64,000 nucleotides of DNA from JABDIY01 sp963803845. Lineage in GTDB: Bacteria; Actinomycetota; Acidimicrobiia; Acidimicrobiales; SZUA-35. The notes under the pieces were generated by a model. That model was not told the origin of the DNA and ran no database searches. It was given only the letters and a program-made list of their open reading frames with translations. How positions within the stretch are numbered: position 1 is the first letter of the stretch; each line of letters begins with the position of its first letter. Position numbers and translations under genes: made by a program. The DNA lies in contig CAWDNZ010000004.1 in NCBI GenBank assembly GCA_963803845.1, positions 1,736,001 through 1,800,000 on the forward strand, in the 5' to 3' direction. Of the stretch, positions 43,772-52,859 are shown in pieces.

Positions 43772-44488
43772 ATGCGCCAGATCCGATACCAGCAGATCGC
43801 CGAGGCCCTACGGCTGCGCGTGGCCGGCGGCGAGTTCGATCCCTCCGGCCTGCTCCCCAGCGAGGCCGAGCTCGGCCAAGAGTATGAGGCGAGCCGTGTG
43901 ACAATCCGCAAGGCGCTCGAGCTGCTCCGGCAGGACGGCCTGCTGGATTCCCGGCAGGGTTTTGGATGGATGGTGGCGATGGCGCCGGTTCGTCAGCCGT
44001 TGTCGGCGCTCACCACGATCGAGGCCCAGCTTCGAGCATCGGGCCGCCAGCCAGAGCGGCGGATCATCGAGTTCTCGTTCAAGGACGCAGCTGCTGCTTC
44101 GCTTCCTGCCGTGGCCAAGCTGGGTGACCGAGTCCTCGAGGTGAAGCGTGTAGAACTGGCCGATGGAGAACCGTTCGCTCGCGTGTCGGTGTGGTGTCGG
44201 GATGACCTGGGCGCCGAACTGAGCCGTAAACAGGTGGCCGAGCACAGTTTCTATGAGTTGCTTCCGGTCGCTTTGGCGGGCGCAACCCAGACGATCGGTG
44301 CGGCAGTTGTTGATCCAGAGGATGCTGTGCTGTTGGTGGTGCCGCCTGGATCCGCAGTGCTCTCGGTGGAACGGACGACCTTCGATGCCGACGGTGCCGC
44401 GGTGCTTGTGGCGCAGCACATCTTTCCGGCCCACCTGACGCAGTTTGTGGTGGATCTGCCGCTCGAGGAAATGATCGTGGGCGAATAA
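43772..44488 (+). CDS. GntR-family transcription regulator (HutC/UTRA type)
   Basis: A 238-residue DNA-binding regulator. The N-terminal winged helix reads RYQQIAEALRLRVAGGEF through EYEASRVTIRKALELLRQDG and LLDSRQGFGWMV, the standard GntR pattern. The C-terminal UTRA effector domain has VLEVKRVELADGEPFARVSVW and VLSVERTTFDADG. Effectors of this subfamily are often sugars, amino acids or organic acids. The ATG start has AGGGA nearby. It is divergent from aconitase across a palindromic promoter, so citrate-cycle control is a plausible but untested role. Confidence 0.9.
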   Translation: MRQIRYQQIAEALRLRVAGGEFDPSGLLPSEAELGQEYEASRVTIRKALELLRQDGLLDSRQGFGWMVAMAPVRQPLSALTTIEAQLRASGRQPERRIIEFSFKDAAAASLPAVAKLGDRVLEVKRVELADGEPFARVSVWCRDDLGAELSRKQVAEHSFYELLPVALAGATQTIGAAVVDPEDAVLLVVPPGSAVLSVERTTFDADGAAVLVAQHIFPAHLTQFVVDLPLEEMIVGE

Positions 44489-44519
44489 CCTCGGACCTCT
44501 CTACGGCGAGCAACGCACT

Positions 44520-45227
44520 TCACCGCGCGGCGGCGCGGTTCTCCAAGAGGGACGTCAAGATGGCCCGGGCCCAGAGACGGTGCCCGGCATCGTTGGGATG
44601 AAAACCGTCGCCCGCCATGAGGCCCTTCCATGAGCTCAGCGCAGCCGCTACGTCCGCCAGGGGACGGCCCAGTCGTTCGGCTTCGCTGCGGAGGTGGTGG
44701 TTCATGGTCTTGGCGGTCAGGCTTTTGGGATCAGGGATGGTGGCCATCACGATCCCGGTCGGTAGCGATTTCAGAACCGCGCTGAAGCGGCGGCGGGTTT
44801 GCCGCAGATTCGCCGACCTGATCAGGTCATTGCTGCCCACTGTGCAGGTCCCACCGACCACCGAGTTCGTGATGGTTGCCAAAGCGGGGAGCTGTGTTTC
44901 CAGTACATCCCCCAGTCGTGCCCCCGAGCGAGAGAGGTTAAGGATCCGAAACCCCTGCGGGACCTCTCGATGAAGCCGATCGGCGACCAGTTGCACGTAG
45001 CTGGTGGAAACCGAGGACGCCCCAACGCCTTGAGCGAGAGAGTCCCCGAGAGCCACGAACACAGGGCAGCCGTCGTCGATCGCCAGCTCCGCCTCCGAAC
45101 GCCAAGCGTCGGCGTAGCTCACGATCTGCTCGCCGGTCCGACGAACACCCGGGACGATCGTCCCGAACGCCCGCACCACCATTCCGGGGGCAGCGGGTTC
45201 GAGTGCAGCAGCCAGCGGAGCGTTCAT
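44520..45227 (-). CDS. SGNH/GDSL hydrolase
   Basis: A 235-residue esterase-type enzyme. Block I FVALGDSLAQGVGA carries the catalytic Ser, GTCTVGSNDLI the oxyanion Asn, and DGFHPNDAGH the Asp-x-x-His pair. The N-terminal ~40 residues do not form a clear signal peptide. It is convergent with the GntR gene and divergent from a small lipoprotein gene. The substrate (ester of lipid, sugar or polymer) is unknown. Confidence 0.87.
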   Translation of the reverse strand: MNAPLAAALEPAAPGMVVRAFGTIVPGVRRTGEQIVSYADAWRSEAELAIDDGCPVFVALGDSLAQGVGASSVSTSYVQLVADRLHREVPQGFRILNLSRSGARLGDVLETQLPALATITNSVVGGTCTVGSNDLIRSANLRQTRRRFSAVLKSLPTGIVMATIPDPKSLTAKTMNHHLRSEAERLGRPLADVAAALSSWKGLMAGDGFHPNDAGHRLWARAILTSLLENRAAAR

Positions 45228-45305
45228 CCCCTGGTAACGGCAGAACCCCGCCCCAGCCTGAGCGAGTGTGGCTCAATTGAGGTCAGACCCGGCCGATTGG
45301 AACGG

Positions 45306-45773
45306 GTGTTCAAGGGCGTCCAAATTCTTCTATTGGTGACGTTGGTCGTGGGCTGTAGCTCCGCTCCGTCAGAACGCGCCACCGAACCGGAGCCGGCCAC
45401 CGTGGTCGATCTCATGGATCAGGGCTACTCCGCCGAGGTGTCTTCGTGTGTGGTCGGTCTCGCTGACGGCGAGGTGCCCGGGCCAGCTCAAAGGGAGTTG
45501 ATCGAGTCCTGTCAGCGAGCTTCAGACATGCTGAACGCTTCCGACGAGGCCCCCGAAGAACTGCCCTTTGATCAACCGTCGACCTATGGCGACGATGCCG
45601 CTCTGGACTTGCTGTGGGACGAGTGTGCGGATGGGAGCGGCGAGGCATGCGACACGCTGTGGTCCAACGCTCCACTTGGAAGTGAATATGAGGAGTTCGG
45701 CGTGAGCTGTGGCGCTCGGCCCGACATCCTGAATTGTGCCGAACTGGTGCTGGATCAAACCCGGCCGGAGTAA
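45306..45773 (+). CDS. Small lipoprotein of actinobacterial type
   Basis: A 155-residue lipoprotein: signal core VQILLLVTLVVGCSS, with the lipobox Cys at residue 17, then an acidic domain ending in LLWDECADGSGEACDTLW and PLGSEYEEFGVSCGAR. That C-terminal pattern, with four cysteines, recurs at the end of many actinobacterial secreted or membrane proteins. The frame is open far upstream; I chose GTG 45306 so that the signal peptide has a normal length, and TTG 45297 is also possible. Function unknown. Confidence 0.7.
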   Translation: MFKGVQILLLVTLVVGCSSAPSERATEPEPATVVDLMDQGYSAEVSSCVVGLADGEVPGPAQRELIESCQRASDMLNASDEAPEELPFDQPSTYGDDAALDLLWDECADGSGEACDTLWSNAPLGSEYEEFGVSCGARPDILNCAELVLDQTRPE

Positions 45774-45808
45774 CCGCTGGCGACCCTAGGTGGCCTACGA
45801 TCGGACGG

Positions 45809-46945
45809 ATGGCTGGAGCGCTCGACGGGATTATCGTGGCGGACTTTTCTCGAGTCCTGGCCGGCCCGCTGTGCACGATGCACCTGGCGGACATGGGGGC
45901 AACGGTGATCAAGGTGGAGCGACCCGATGGTGGCGACGACACCCGGCATTGGCCGCCCTACTTGGAAGACGGGACCAGCACTTACTACGCGTCGATCAAT
46001 CGGAACAAGCAGAGTGTGACCCTGGACCTCTCCGATGCCGCGGACCGCGCCATGGCCAAGACGCTGGCGCAAAGGGCCGATGTGATGATCGAGAACTTCC
46101 GTCCCGGCATGCTCGAGAGCTTCGGACTGGGTTATGACGCGGTGCGGCCGAGCAACCCCGGGCTGATCTATTGCTCGATCAGCGGATTCGGTTCCACGGG
46201 GGAGGGGGCGGATGTGCCGGGATTCGATTTCCTCGTCCAGGGAATGGGGGGCCTGATGAGCATCACCGGGCCCGCCGATGGAGAGCCATACCGGGTCGGT
46301 GTGGCGATGGTTGACGTGTTGGCTGGCCTGCACGCTCTCGCTGGGATCCTTGCTGCCCTTCACGCTCGCGACGCGAATGCTGGTGTTGGGCAGAAGGTGG
46401 AGATTGCACTGATGTCGTCCCTGCTGGCGGGCATGGTGAATGCGTCCACGGCGTCGCTATTGGCCGGTGATCCCACCCGTGCTGGCAATCGGCACGCCTC
46501 GGTGGCGCCCTATGAGGTGTTTCACGCTGCGGACGGCCCCTTTATCTTGGCCACCGGAAATGATCGTCAATACCGGAGGGTGTGCGAGGTGATCGGCGCT
46601 CCCGATATGGCCCACGATCCTCGCTTCCTAACCAACCGCGACCGAGTAAAGAACATCGCCTCGTGCGCCGAGATGATCAACGAGAAACTGGCTGCGAGAG
46701 GGGCACGGGAGTGGATCGCCCTCTTCCTCGACGCCCGAGTGCCGGCCGGCCCGATCAACACGTTGTCCGAAGCGTTCGCCGACGCTGAACGGTTGGGTCT
46801 GGAACCGGTGATCGAAGTGGACGGCATGCGCCTACCCCGGGCTCCGTTCACCTTCAGTGCCACCCCGGTGGTGGTGAACAACCGACCCCCGTTGCTGGGG
46901 GAGGACTCGGTGAAGATCCGCCGTTGGCTCCAATCCGAGGCCTGA
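45809..46945 (+). CDS. CaiB/BaiF family CoA transferase
   Basis: Family III CoA transferase, 378 residues, moving CoA between carboxylic acids. It shows VLAGPLCTMHLADMGATVIK, RNKQSVTLDL, GLIYCSISGFGSTG, the segment GFDFLVQGMGGLMSITG with the catalytic Asp, and VEIALMSSLLAGM. I chose ATG 45809 because the protein then starts at the conserved core. TACGAT sits seven bases before it, which would give a leaderless transcript. Neighbours give no hint of substrate. Confidence 0.9.
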   Translation: MAGALDGIIVADFSRVLAGPLCTMHLADMGATVIKVERPDGGDDTRHWPPYLEDGTSTYYASINRNKQSVTLDLSDAADRAMAKTLAQRADVMIENFRPGMLESFGLGYDAVRPSNPGLIYCSISGFGSTGEGADVPGFDFLVQGMGGLMSITGPADGEPYRVGVAMVDVLAGLHALAGILAALHARDANAGVGQKVEIALMSSLLAGMVNASTASLLAGDPTRAGNRHASVAPYEVFHAADGPFILATGNDRQYRRVCEVIGAPDMAHDPRFLTNRDRVKNIASCAEMINEKLAARGAREWIALFLDARVPAGPINTLSEAFADAERLGLEPVIEVDGMRLPRAPFTFSATPVVVNNRPPLLGEDSVKIRRWLQSEA

Positions 46946-47014
46946 GCCCCGGAGACTTCAGGCGACCGGTCGATGAAAAAAGCTGCTATCCGAGAGCGGC
47001 GAGGCGGAGACTGC

Positions 47015-48184
47015 TCAATGCCAGTGGGTCTCGGCTCGGCTGGTCTTGGTGGTTCGGCCGATCGCAGCGTGGCCGAACTTCTCTTTGATGGTGTCGATGG
47101 CAGCGTCGACCTCGGGCGCTCGGCCCGGTTCGAAGTTGAATGCTTGCTGGACATTGTTGGGAGCGGTGAGATTGCTGACCGAAAGGCCGAGTTTGGTGCA
47201 GCCGCCGCTGTTGATGAAGGGTCGGTTCTCTTGAAAAAGCTTCTTGGCGGCTCTACCCAACACCGCCGATGACCACGTCGCTTCGGCCATGGTGGTGGAC
47301 CGGCTGAATGACGCGAAGTTGTTGTCTCGCAGGTTCATGGTGAGGGTGCGACCCATGATCTCCTTGGCCCTCATGGTGCCGGAGATGGAGTCCACCAACT
47401 CGATGGTGATCACCCAGGCATCTTCGCCCGTGAGCCCACCGGCGGGGAAGGAACGCTGGGAGCCGATCGACTTTCTGCGACGATCGGTATCCACGTGGCG
47501 GGGGTCGCGGTTGTTGGCCAGCGCCTGGAGATGGCCGGTGTGGGCGTTGCCCAACGTGTTGCGGAGGCGTTCGGGATCGGCTGTGGCGAGTTCGCCGATC
47601 GTGGCGATTCCAATGAGGCCGAGCTTGGCGGTGGTCTTCTTTCCCACTCCCCAGAGCTTGTTGACCGGGAGCGGCCACAGGAAGTCCAACTCGCCACCCT
47701 CGGCGATCACCAAAAGGCCGTCGGGCTTTCCCGCTTGGCTCGCCACCTTGGCGCAGTGTTTGGTTGATGCAACCCCCACCGTGATTGGCAATCCAACTTC
47801 GCTGCTGACCCGCCGGCGCAGCGTGGCAGCGATTTGCGGGGCGGGCCCCACAATGCGGGCTAACCCGCCAACGTCGATGAACGCCTCGTCGATCGACACC
47901 GGCTCCACCAGCGGTGACATGTCTCGGAAGATTTCGAAGACCGCTCGGCTTGCCTCGGAATAGGCCGCCATTCGCGCCGGGACCACCAGCGCTTGGGGGC
48001 AGAGCCGAAGCGCCGCCTTGGTGCCCATCGCGGTGCGGATGCCGAAGGCTTTGGCCTCGTAACTGGCGGCCAGCACGATGCCCCGGCCCACGATCATCGG
48101 CCGGTTCCGGAGGTGCGGATCATCCCTCTGCTCTACCGATGCATAGAACGCGTCTAAATCGGCGTGGAGGATGGAAGCGGTCAC
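47015..48184 (-). CDS. dinB: DNA polymerase IV (Y family)
   Basis: Translesion DNA polymerase, 389 residues. ILHADLDAFYASVEQ carries the first catalytic Asp, SIDEAFIDV the Asp-Glu pair, and VGVASTKHCAKVASQ and LPVNKLWGVGKKT follow, all as in DinB. The C-terminal region has QQAFNF, a possible sliding-clamp motif. The start is GTG 48184; the upstream ATG (48190) lies within the LexA box. SOS control is thus direct: repressor bound at 48184-48197 would cover the transcription start of a leaderless message. Confidence 0.92.
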   Translation of the reverse strand: MTASILHADLDAFYASVEQRDDPHLRNRPMIVGRGIVLAASYEAKAFGIRTAMGTKAALRLCPQALVVPARMAAYSEASRAVFEIFRDMSPLVEPVSIDEAFIDVGGLARIVGPAPQIAATLRRRVSSEVGLPITVGVASTKHCAKVASQAGKPDGLLVIAEGGELDFLWPLPVNKLWGVGKKTTAKLGLIGIATIGELATADPERLRNTLGNAHTGHLQALANNRDPRHVDTDRRRKSIGSQRSFPAGGLTGEDAWVITIELVDSISGTMRAKEIMGRTLTMNLRDNNFASFSRSTTMAEATWSSAVLGRAAKKLFQENRPFINSGGCTKLGLSVSNLTAPNNVQQAFNFEPGRAPEVDAAIDTIKEKFGHAAIGRTTKTSRAETHWH

Positions 48185-48197
48185 GAACATATGTTCG
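48184..48197 (-). promoter_or_regulatory. SOS (LexA) box of dinB
   Basis: CGAACATATGTTCG is a perfect palindrome with the LexA core GAAC-N4-GTTC. Its last base is the first base of the dinB start codon. This is the second such box in the window, the other being before the exonuclease/GIY-YIG gene. Confidence 0.85.
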
Positions 48198-48304
48198 CCC
48201 GAATCGTCGTCGGAGTCAACCAGACGGACCTCAGTGGCGCCAGCCTCAGCCGATACCAGCGCTACACGAACGTGGGGAAAGGGCGTCGAGCCAATCCGCG
48301 CCGT

Positions 48305-49000
48305 TTACGAACCGACCGCCCCCGCGGGATAACCGACCGGAAGCAGGTAGAGCACCTCCTCACCCGGTCGCAGCGCCAACATTCGTGCCACGGATGCCGG
48401 ATCGAAACCACCAACGGGAACGATGGCGAGGTTGAGTGCAGTCGCTTGGAGGAGGATGTTTTGAGCGGCGTGTCCGGCCTCCCTGTTCACGAAATCTCCA
48501 GCGAGGGCGCCGTACTCATGGGCGGTCCGCGCTTCGATGCCGGTGATCACCAGCACTGTCGGCGCAGAACTCACGAAGTCCTGATCAAAGGCGACCTCCG
48601 CTAAGGCCGCCAATGTGGTCAAGTCCTGCCGATACTCGAGTTCGTGCTGGTCTGGCAGGTAGTGCATGAGCTTGGTGCCGGTGATGGCGTAGAGCTCGAG
48701 TGGGTAGGTGGCCCCGGCCGACGGTGCGGTCCGGTGGCCTGACGAATCTGTAATTCCCTGGCCGGCCCAGAACAATTGGCCGATCGTCGTAGTCGACAAC
48801 TCCTCGGGGCTGTAGTCCCTAAGCGATCTTCGTTGCTGCAAAGCTTGCTCCAGAGAGATGGCGCCCATCACCTCAGGATCAGTGAGCTCTACCACTTCGC
48901 CGTAGCGATGAGACTGTTCAAGAACTCCCGGAGGAGCGCTCGCAGCACAGCCGATCATGAATGCGGCTGACGCCGTGAGAAGGGCCCAGGTCTTACGCAT
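48305..49000 (-). CDS. SagB-type nitroreductase-like lipoprotein
   Basis: A 231-residue flavin-fold protein of the nitroreductase/SagB (ThcOx) group. The motifs SLEQALQQRRSLRDYS, TAPSAGATYPLELYAITG, GHAAQNILLQATALNLAIV and VLYLLPVGYPAG are typical of SagB oxidoreductases. Unusually it starts with a lipoprotein signal (lipobox IGCAAS), so it would act outside the membrane. No azole-forming cyclodehydratase gene is nearby, so a role in peptide modification is not supported. Its start overlaps by eight bases the end of the upstream membrane-protein gene, which suggests that they work as a pair. Confidence 0.82.
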   Translation of the reverse strand: MRKTWALLTASAAFMIGCAASAPPGVLEQSHRYGEVVELTDPEVMGAISLEQALQQRRSLRDYSPEELSTTTIGQLFWAGQGITDSSGHRTAPSAGATYPLELYAITGTKLMHYLPDQHELEYRQDLTTLAALAEVAFDQDFVSSAPTVLVITGIEARTAHEYGALAGDFVNREAGHAAQNILLQATALNLAIVPVGGFDPASVARMLALRPGEEVLYLLPVGYPAGAVGS

Positions 49001-49622
49001 CCGGGATTTCCTCAGGAGATCGATCCAGGTGTGCGCCCACGAGTGCGAGGACTCGCCCGATTGAGAACAGCGCGATTGTTGGCATTAGAACGATGAGGCC
49101 GATCAAGCCGACCACCGTGCGGTCGGTATAGAGGTAAAGAGTGGAGTCAGCGTCCGCTACCAGAAGGATCACCCCGACAAGGCCAGCGGTGGTGAGCGTT
49201 CCGCCGGCCCAAGAGGTCACCCTGCCTATCCGTACCACCCGACTCGCAAGGACCGAGCCGTGGCTGTGCAGGGTGCGAGGTGGACCCATTCGGCGACCGA
49301 CCAACGCCCCAACAGCAGCTACAGCTCCGAGTCCGGCTGCCCAAACCAACCGGCCGTTTATCGCCGACGGGCAGAGACTTGTTCGGAGCAGCGCCTCACG
49401 GACACGCTGGTCCGGTTCATCCACATCACTCGACCACCAGAGCTGCCATCCGGAACGGTCGGCGACACTGTCGAAAGGGGACCCGCACGTCCGCTCAGCA
49501 GACACCGTTGGATCCGAGACCTGCACTTGACTGAGGAAGACACCGGCAGAACCGAACAATGCGAAAACCGCCGCGGCAAGAATCAAGAATCGGTAGCTGC
49601 CAGCGTTGAGCGGTCGGAGCAT
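48993..49622 (-). CDS. Membrane protein of unknown function
   Basis: A 209-residue protein with four predicted membrane helices (FLILAAAVFALFGSAGVFL, LVWAAGLGAVAAVGALVG, GGTLTTAGLVGVILLVA, VVGLIGLIVLMPTIALF) and an extracytoplasmic loop of about 60 residues with two Cys (RTCGSPF and SLCPS). I recognise no family. Its end overlaps the SagB-like lipoprotein gene by eight bases, so the two are probably co-translated and the exported flavoprotein could interact with it. Confidence 0.65.
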   Translation of the reverse strand: MLRPLNAGSYRFLILAAAVFALFGSAGVFLSQVQVSDPTVSAERTCGSPFDSVADRSGWQLWWSSDVDEPDQRVREALLRTSLCPSAINGRLVWAAGLGAVAAVGALVGRRMGPPRTLHSHGSVLASRVVRIGRVTSWAGGTLTTAGLVGVILLVADADSTLYLYTDRTVVGLIGLIVLMPTIALFSIGRVLALVGAHLDRSPEEIPDA

Positions 49623-49721
49623 CTCTCAACGCTGGCTTGTCCCCACGGCTGTCGGTAGGGGCATACGTCCTCGCTTCAACTGGCCGAGCGGGTCACCAGC
49701 TGCAAACTTCGGATTTCGGTT

Positions 49722-51176
49722 TCAGCCGAGGGCGACGAAGCGGACCGACGCAGCCGGCGAGTCGATCGTGATTTCCGCTCCGCCCTCTACTAGAAGGACG
49801 ATGCGATCGACGAAGTCTGCTCGAGCCCGGATCGGTCCGGTGATGCCGACGTCCGCTGACTGGCGTTCACCAAACCCATCGATCACAAGCGCCCCCGGGC
49901 CGGGAATCGGTCCCACCAGAGGAATGGGATCGAGGTCGTCTACTAGAGCCGAGATGAGGGGCAGTCGGAGTTGGCCGGTCCCGAGTCGCCTGGCCATCGT
50001 GCGTTGGACCATGAGGACCGCAATGACCTCGGCTGATCGGGCCGCATCGGCCGTTGGATCATCCCCGACCACGCCGATGCCTTCGGCAGCCATCCTCACG
50101 TTGGCGACCGTGCTGTACCAGGGGCGGAGGTAGTCGACCGCCAGACCCGAGCGGTATCCCGATGGATCGTCTTCTGCGATGTAGGTGCCGTAGGAGTCAT
50201 GAACCACCAAGAGGTTTAGATCCGTGGCTCCGTCGGATTGGGCGGTGACGAGGGGTCGACCGGGGATCCCGGTTTCGTAGGTTGTCAACGAGATCGGCGT
50301 TCCGGTTTCGATTACAGGCAGTTGGAGCCGCTCGGTATTCTGATAGCCGGTGAGGCCGTCCAGATCTCCAGTGCGGTCGATCTCCGTTGTGGAGATCGGC
50401 GGGGTCGTCCAGAGTCCCGGGGTGATGGTGTTCACAATCTCCTTTGCTCCCTCCAACGCGCCGAGGGGACTCCAGTGCGTGTCCAACTGCGAGACGTGGC
50501 CTTCCTGATTGACCACCGTGCCGAGATCCAAAACCGACGGGGACAGGGCGAGGTGTTTGATCACTGCGGTGTTGGCCACTTCGCAGTCGTTCTGGATTTC
50601 GCCCAGCTTGTCCGGAATCACCATTGCACGATCCGGGGCGATGGCCAGGAGAAACTGGCGGCCGCTCGCTTCAACGATTGCGGTGGCCGCAGTGATTTCC
50701 TCAGACCATTCAGCCTGTTGGGCCGGGCTGACGCACCCTACGCTGGTGGCGTCGTCGAGGAAAAGATAGCCGTCGAGACCCAGATGAACTCGAGGAGCAT
50801 CCGCTACAGCCTGGGCGTAGCGGTTGTCGAGAACTCGAGTGGTGCTGCGCTCGAACTCCACCGCCAACTCCCGACCGGGGACTTTCGATTCGAACCATTC
50901 GGCCACACCGGCCGGGCCTTCGTCGGCCACATCAGAGGGGCCCTCATCCGCCACGAAATCCAGCGTGTCAGGGGCCGACGCAGTGGTTTCGCCCCGATCT
51001 TCGACGATGCCAACCAGCGTGAGAGCAAACGGGGCGAAAACGAAGGCCAGCAGGGCGATCAGTGACGTCACCGACCACTTCCGAGGAGAGCGACTGGCTC
51101 TGAGAGCGGCCGCCACAGTTTCAGGTGACGACGGGTCGGGGGCGGCGGTTGGGCCGGGGGAGTGATCGGGGCTCAT
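49722..51176 (-). CDS. AlgJ/AlgX-like SGNH acetylation protein
   Basis: A 484-residue protein with one N-terminal membrane anchor (SLIALLAFVFAPFALTLVG) and an extracytoplasmic SGNH-like domain of the alginate acetyltransferase group. The signatures are HLGLDGYLFLDDATS near residue 130 and QLDTHWSPLGALEG near 230, where Asp-x-His belongs to the catalytic triad, and a Ser in VVHDSYGTYI. It lies three bases after the stop of the MBOAT gene, so the two form an operon. Together they would acetylate a secreted polysaccharide: MBOAT moves acetyl across the membrane and this protein transfers it. Confidence 0.85.
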   Translation of the reverse strand: MSPDHSPGPTAAPDPSSPETVAAALRASRSPRKWSVTSLIALLAFVFAPFALTLVGIVEDRGETTASAPDTLDFVADEGPSDVADEGPAGVAEWFESKVPGRELAVEFERSTTRVLDNRYAQAVADAPRVHLGLDGYLFLDDATSVGCVSPAQQAEWSEEITAATAIVEASGRQFLLAIAPDRAMVIPDKLGEIQNDCEVANTAVIKHLALSPSVLDLGTVVNQEGHVSQLDTHWSPLGALEGAKEIVNTITPGLWTTPPISTTEIDRTGDLDGLTGYQNTERLQLPVIETGTPISLTTYETGIPGRPLVTAQSDGATDLNLLVVHDSYGTYIAEDDPSGYRSGLAVDYLRPWYSTVANVRMAAEGIGVVGDDPTADAARSAEVIAVLMVQRTMARRLGTGQLRLPLISALVDDLDPIPLVGPIPGPGALVIDGFGERQSADVGITGPIRARADFVDRIVLLVEGGAEITIDSPAASVRFVALG

Positions 51177-51179
51177 CGC

Positions 51180-52610
51180 TCAGAACTGGAAATAGAGAAA
51201 TGGCGTATATGCATCGGACAGTATTCGAATCGCCACCAGCGGGAGGGCCGCTCCATACAAGGCGAAGCGCGCCACTTCTGCTCTGCGGACGCGCCTGGTG
51301 AGAAGGTCGACAGGGCGAAGCGAGGCCGGCACCACCGAAGCCAGCAGACCAATGACAAGCGCCCCGGCCGTGACCGGCGTGATGGCGTCGCTGACCGTGA
51401 TGGGAAGGCCTTCGGTTGGAACAACCATCGCCTCGAACATCGCAATTGCGTTCGTGAGGGTGGGTGCTCGGAAGAGAATCCATCCCCCCAGAACCACCAG
51501 GGCGGTCCAGGCTCGCAACGCCACCGCTGACCCCAGCGGCACGGGGCGGCCTGGTCGTACGCCGAGCGATCGCTCCACCAGCAGTGCCAGGCCATGCCAC
51601 ACGCCCCACAAAACAAACGTGTAGGCCGCTCCGTGCCAAATGCCAGTGATCAGGAATACGAGCACGAGGTTGCGCATCGTTATCAGTGAACCCCGTTGGT
51701 TGCCTCCCGCCGGAATGTAGACATAGTCACGGAACCAGGTGGAGAGCGTGATGTGCCAGCGGCGCCAAAAGTCGGTGACCGAGCCTGCGGCGTAGGGACG
51801 ACGGAAGTTCTCCGGAAAAGTGAACCCCAACATCTGACCCAAGCCGATTGCCATATCGGAGTAACCAGAGAAGTCGAAGTAGATCTGCACGGCGTATCCC
51901 AGTGCACCGATCCACGCCGATGCCGTGGTTGGCTCGGCGGCAAAAACCGCATCAACCAGCGGGGCCACCGAATCGGCGATCAACATCTTCTTGGAGAGGC
52001 CCCAAGCGAAGCGGGAGAAGCCGGACGTGAGAGCTTCCATATCGACCCGCCGCGTCAAGATCTGGTGCTGGATATCCCGGGCACGGACGATCGGTCCGGC
52101 GATCAATTGGGGGAACAAACTGACGTATAGGAGGAGTTGGAGCGGGCTCCCGATCGGCTTGATCCGGCCCGCCGCCACGTCGAAGGTGTAGCTCATCGAC
52201 TGGAAAGTGAAGAACGAAATACCGATCGGCAGGACGACCGAGGGAACGGCAACCGATCCGCCGCCGAACCGATCCGCAACAGAGTTGACCGTCTCGGCGA
52301 GGAACCCGGCGTATTTGAACCAGCCCAGAAGACCAACGTTGGCCACGACGGAAAAACCGACACAGGCCTTCACGAGCCGGTGCATGCTGCGCTCCCTGGC
52401 GATCGACGCCAAGTCCGCTGCCATGTAGTCGACGATCACCGAAACCAGGAGCAGCAGCACCAACTCGCCGCTACCGGCGGCGTAGAAAAGAATGCTGGCC
52501 GAGAGCAGGAAAAAGTTGGCAGCTCGAACCGAGGGGCGCAGCAAAACGGTATGACCGATCAGAACAATCGGCAGGAACAGCCACAAGAATGTGGCCGAGT
52601 TGAACAGCAC
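51180..52610 (-). CDS. MBOAT O-acyltransferase (AlgI-like)
   Basis: A 476-residue membrane-bound O-acyltransferase with about 10-12 helices. It has the AlgI/PatA-type features IGISFFTFQSMSYTFDV, LFPQLIAGPIVRARDI, FWRRWHITLSTWFRDYVYIP and the catalytic-His region GIWHGAAYTFVLWGVWHGL. It donates acetyl groups to an exopolysaccharide together with the AlgJ-like protein encoded immediately downstream. The window also contains an exopolysaccharide cluster 35 kb away, which could be the acceptor, but no link is shown by the sequence. Confidence 0.92.
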   Translation of the reverse strand: MLFNSATFLWLFLPIVLIGHTVLLRPSVRAANFFLLSASILFYAAGSGELVLLLLVSVIVDYMAADLASIARERSMHRLVKACVGFSVVANVGLLGWFKYAGFLAETVNSVADRFGGGSVAVPSVVLPIGISFFTFQSMSYTFDVAAGRIKPIGSPLQLLLYVSLFPQLIAGPIVRARDIQHQILTRRVDMEALTSGFSRFAWGLSKKMLIADSVAPLVDAVFAAEPTTASAWIGALGYAVQIYFDFSGYSDMAIGLGQMLGFTFPENFRRPYAAGSVTDFWRRWHITLSTWFRDYVYIPAGGNQRGSLITMRNLVLVFLITGIWHGAAYTFVLWGVWHGLALLVERSLGVRPGRPVPLGSAVALRAWTALVVLGGWILFRAPTLTNAIAMFEAMVVPTEGLPITVSDAITPVTAGALVIGLLASVVPASLRPVDLLTRRVRRAEVARFALYGAALPLVAIRILSDAYTPFLYFQF

Positions 52611-52686
52611 TAACTGAGACTAGATCGCATCAGCGAAGGCGGAGGGGACACCTTCCCACCAAGCTTGACCTGGCGAGCAGAAGCGT

Positions 52687-52789
52687 TCAATGGAGCGTTG
52701 TGCCGCCTGTTGTGGGTGAGGGGAGCGTTGTGCCGTCCGGGGCGGCATTCCCCACCCTTCAGTGCTCGCAACCGGCATTGGACTCCCTT
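52687..52789. repeat. 103-bp direct repeat, left copy
   Basis: Nearly identical (about nine differences) to 53845-53947. Each copy contains the motif GGAGCGTTGTGCCG twice, 32-33 bases apart, and then two GGCATTG/GGCATTC elements in a G/C-rich context. The copies flank the DUF559-like gene exactly. Confidence 0.85.
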
Positions 52790-52836
52790 GAGAACCACGA
52801 CCCGCTTCGATCGGTCATCGTTGCGGTAGTGGAATC

Positions 52837-52856
52837 TAGTTAAGTACGGTTAACTA
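52837..52856 (+). promoter_or_regulatory. Palindromic operator before the AbiEi/DUF559-like gene
   Basis: TAGTTAA-GTACGG-TTAACTA is a perfect inverted repeat with a six-base spacer that ends three bases before the ATG at 52860. It is AT-rich in a GC-rich surround, and AbiEi-type proteins are known to repress their own genes through inverted repeats, so autoregulation is likely. Confidence 0.6.
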
Positions 52857-52859
52857 CTT

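Noticed and set aside
48191..48604. A + strand frame beginning MFARIVVGVNQTD, reminiscent of a universal-stress-protein start
   Set aside because: It begins inside the dinB SOS palindrome, loses protein character after about 20 residues and runs antisense to the SagB-like gene.
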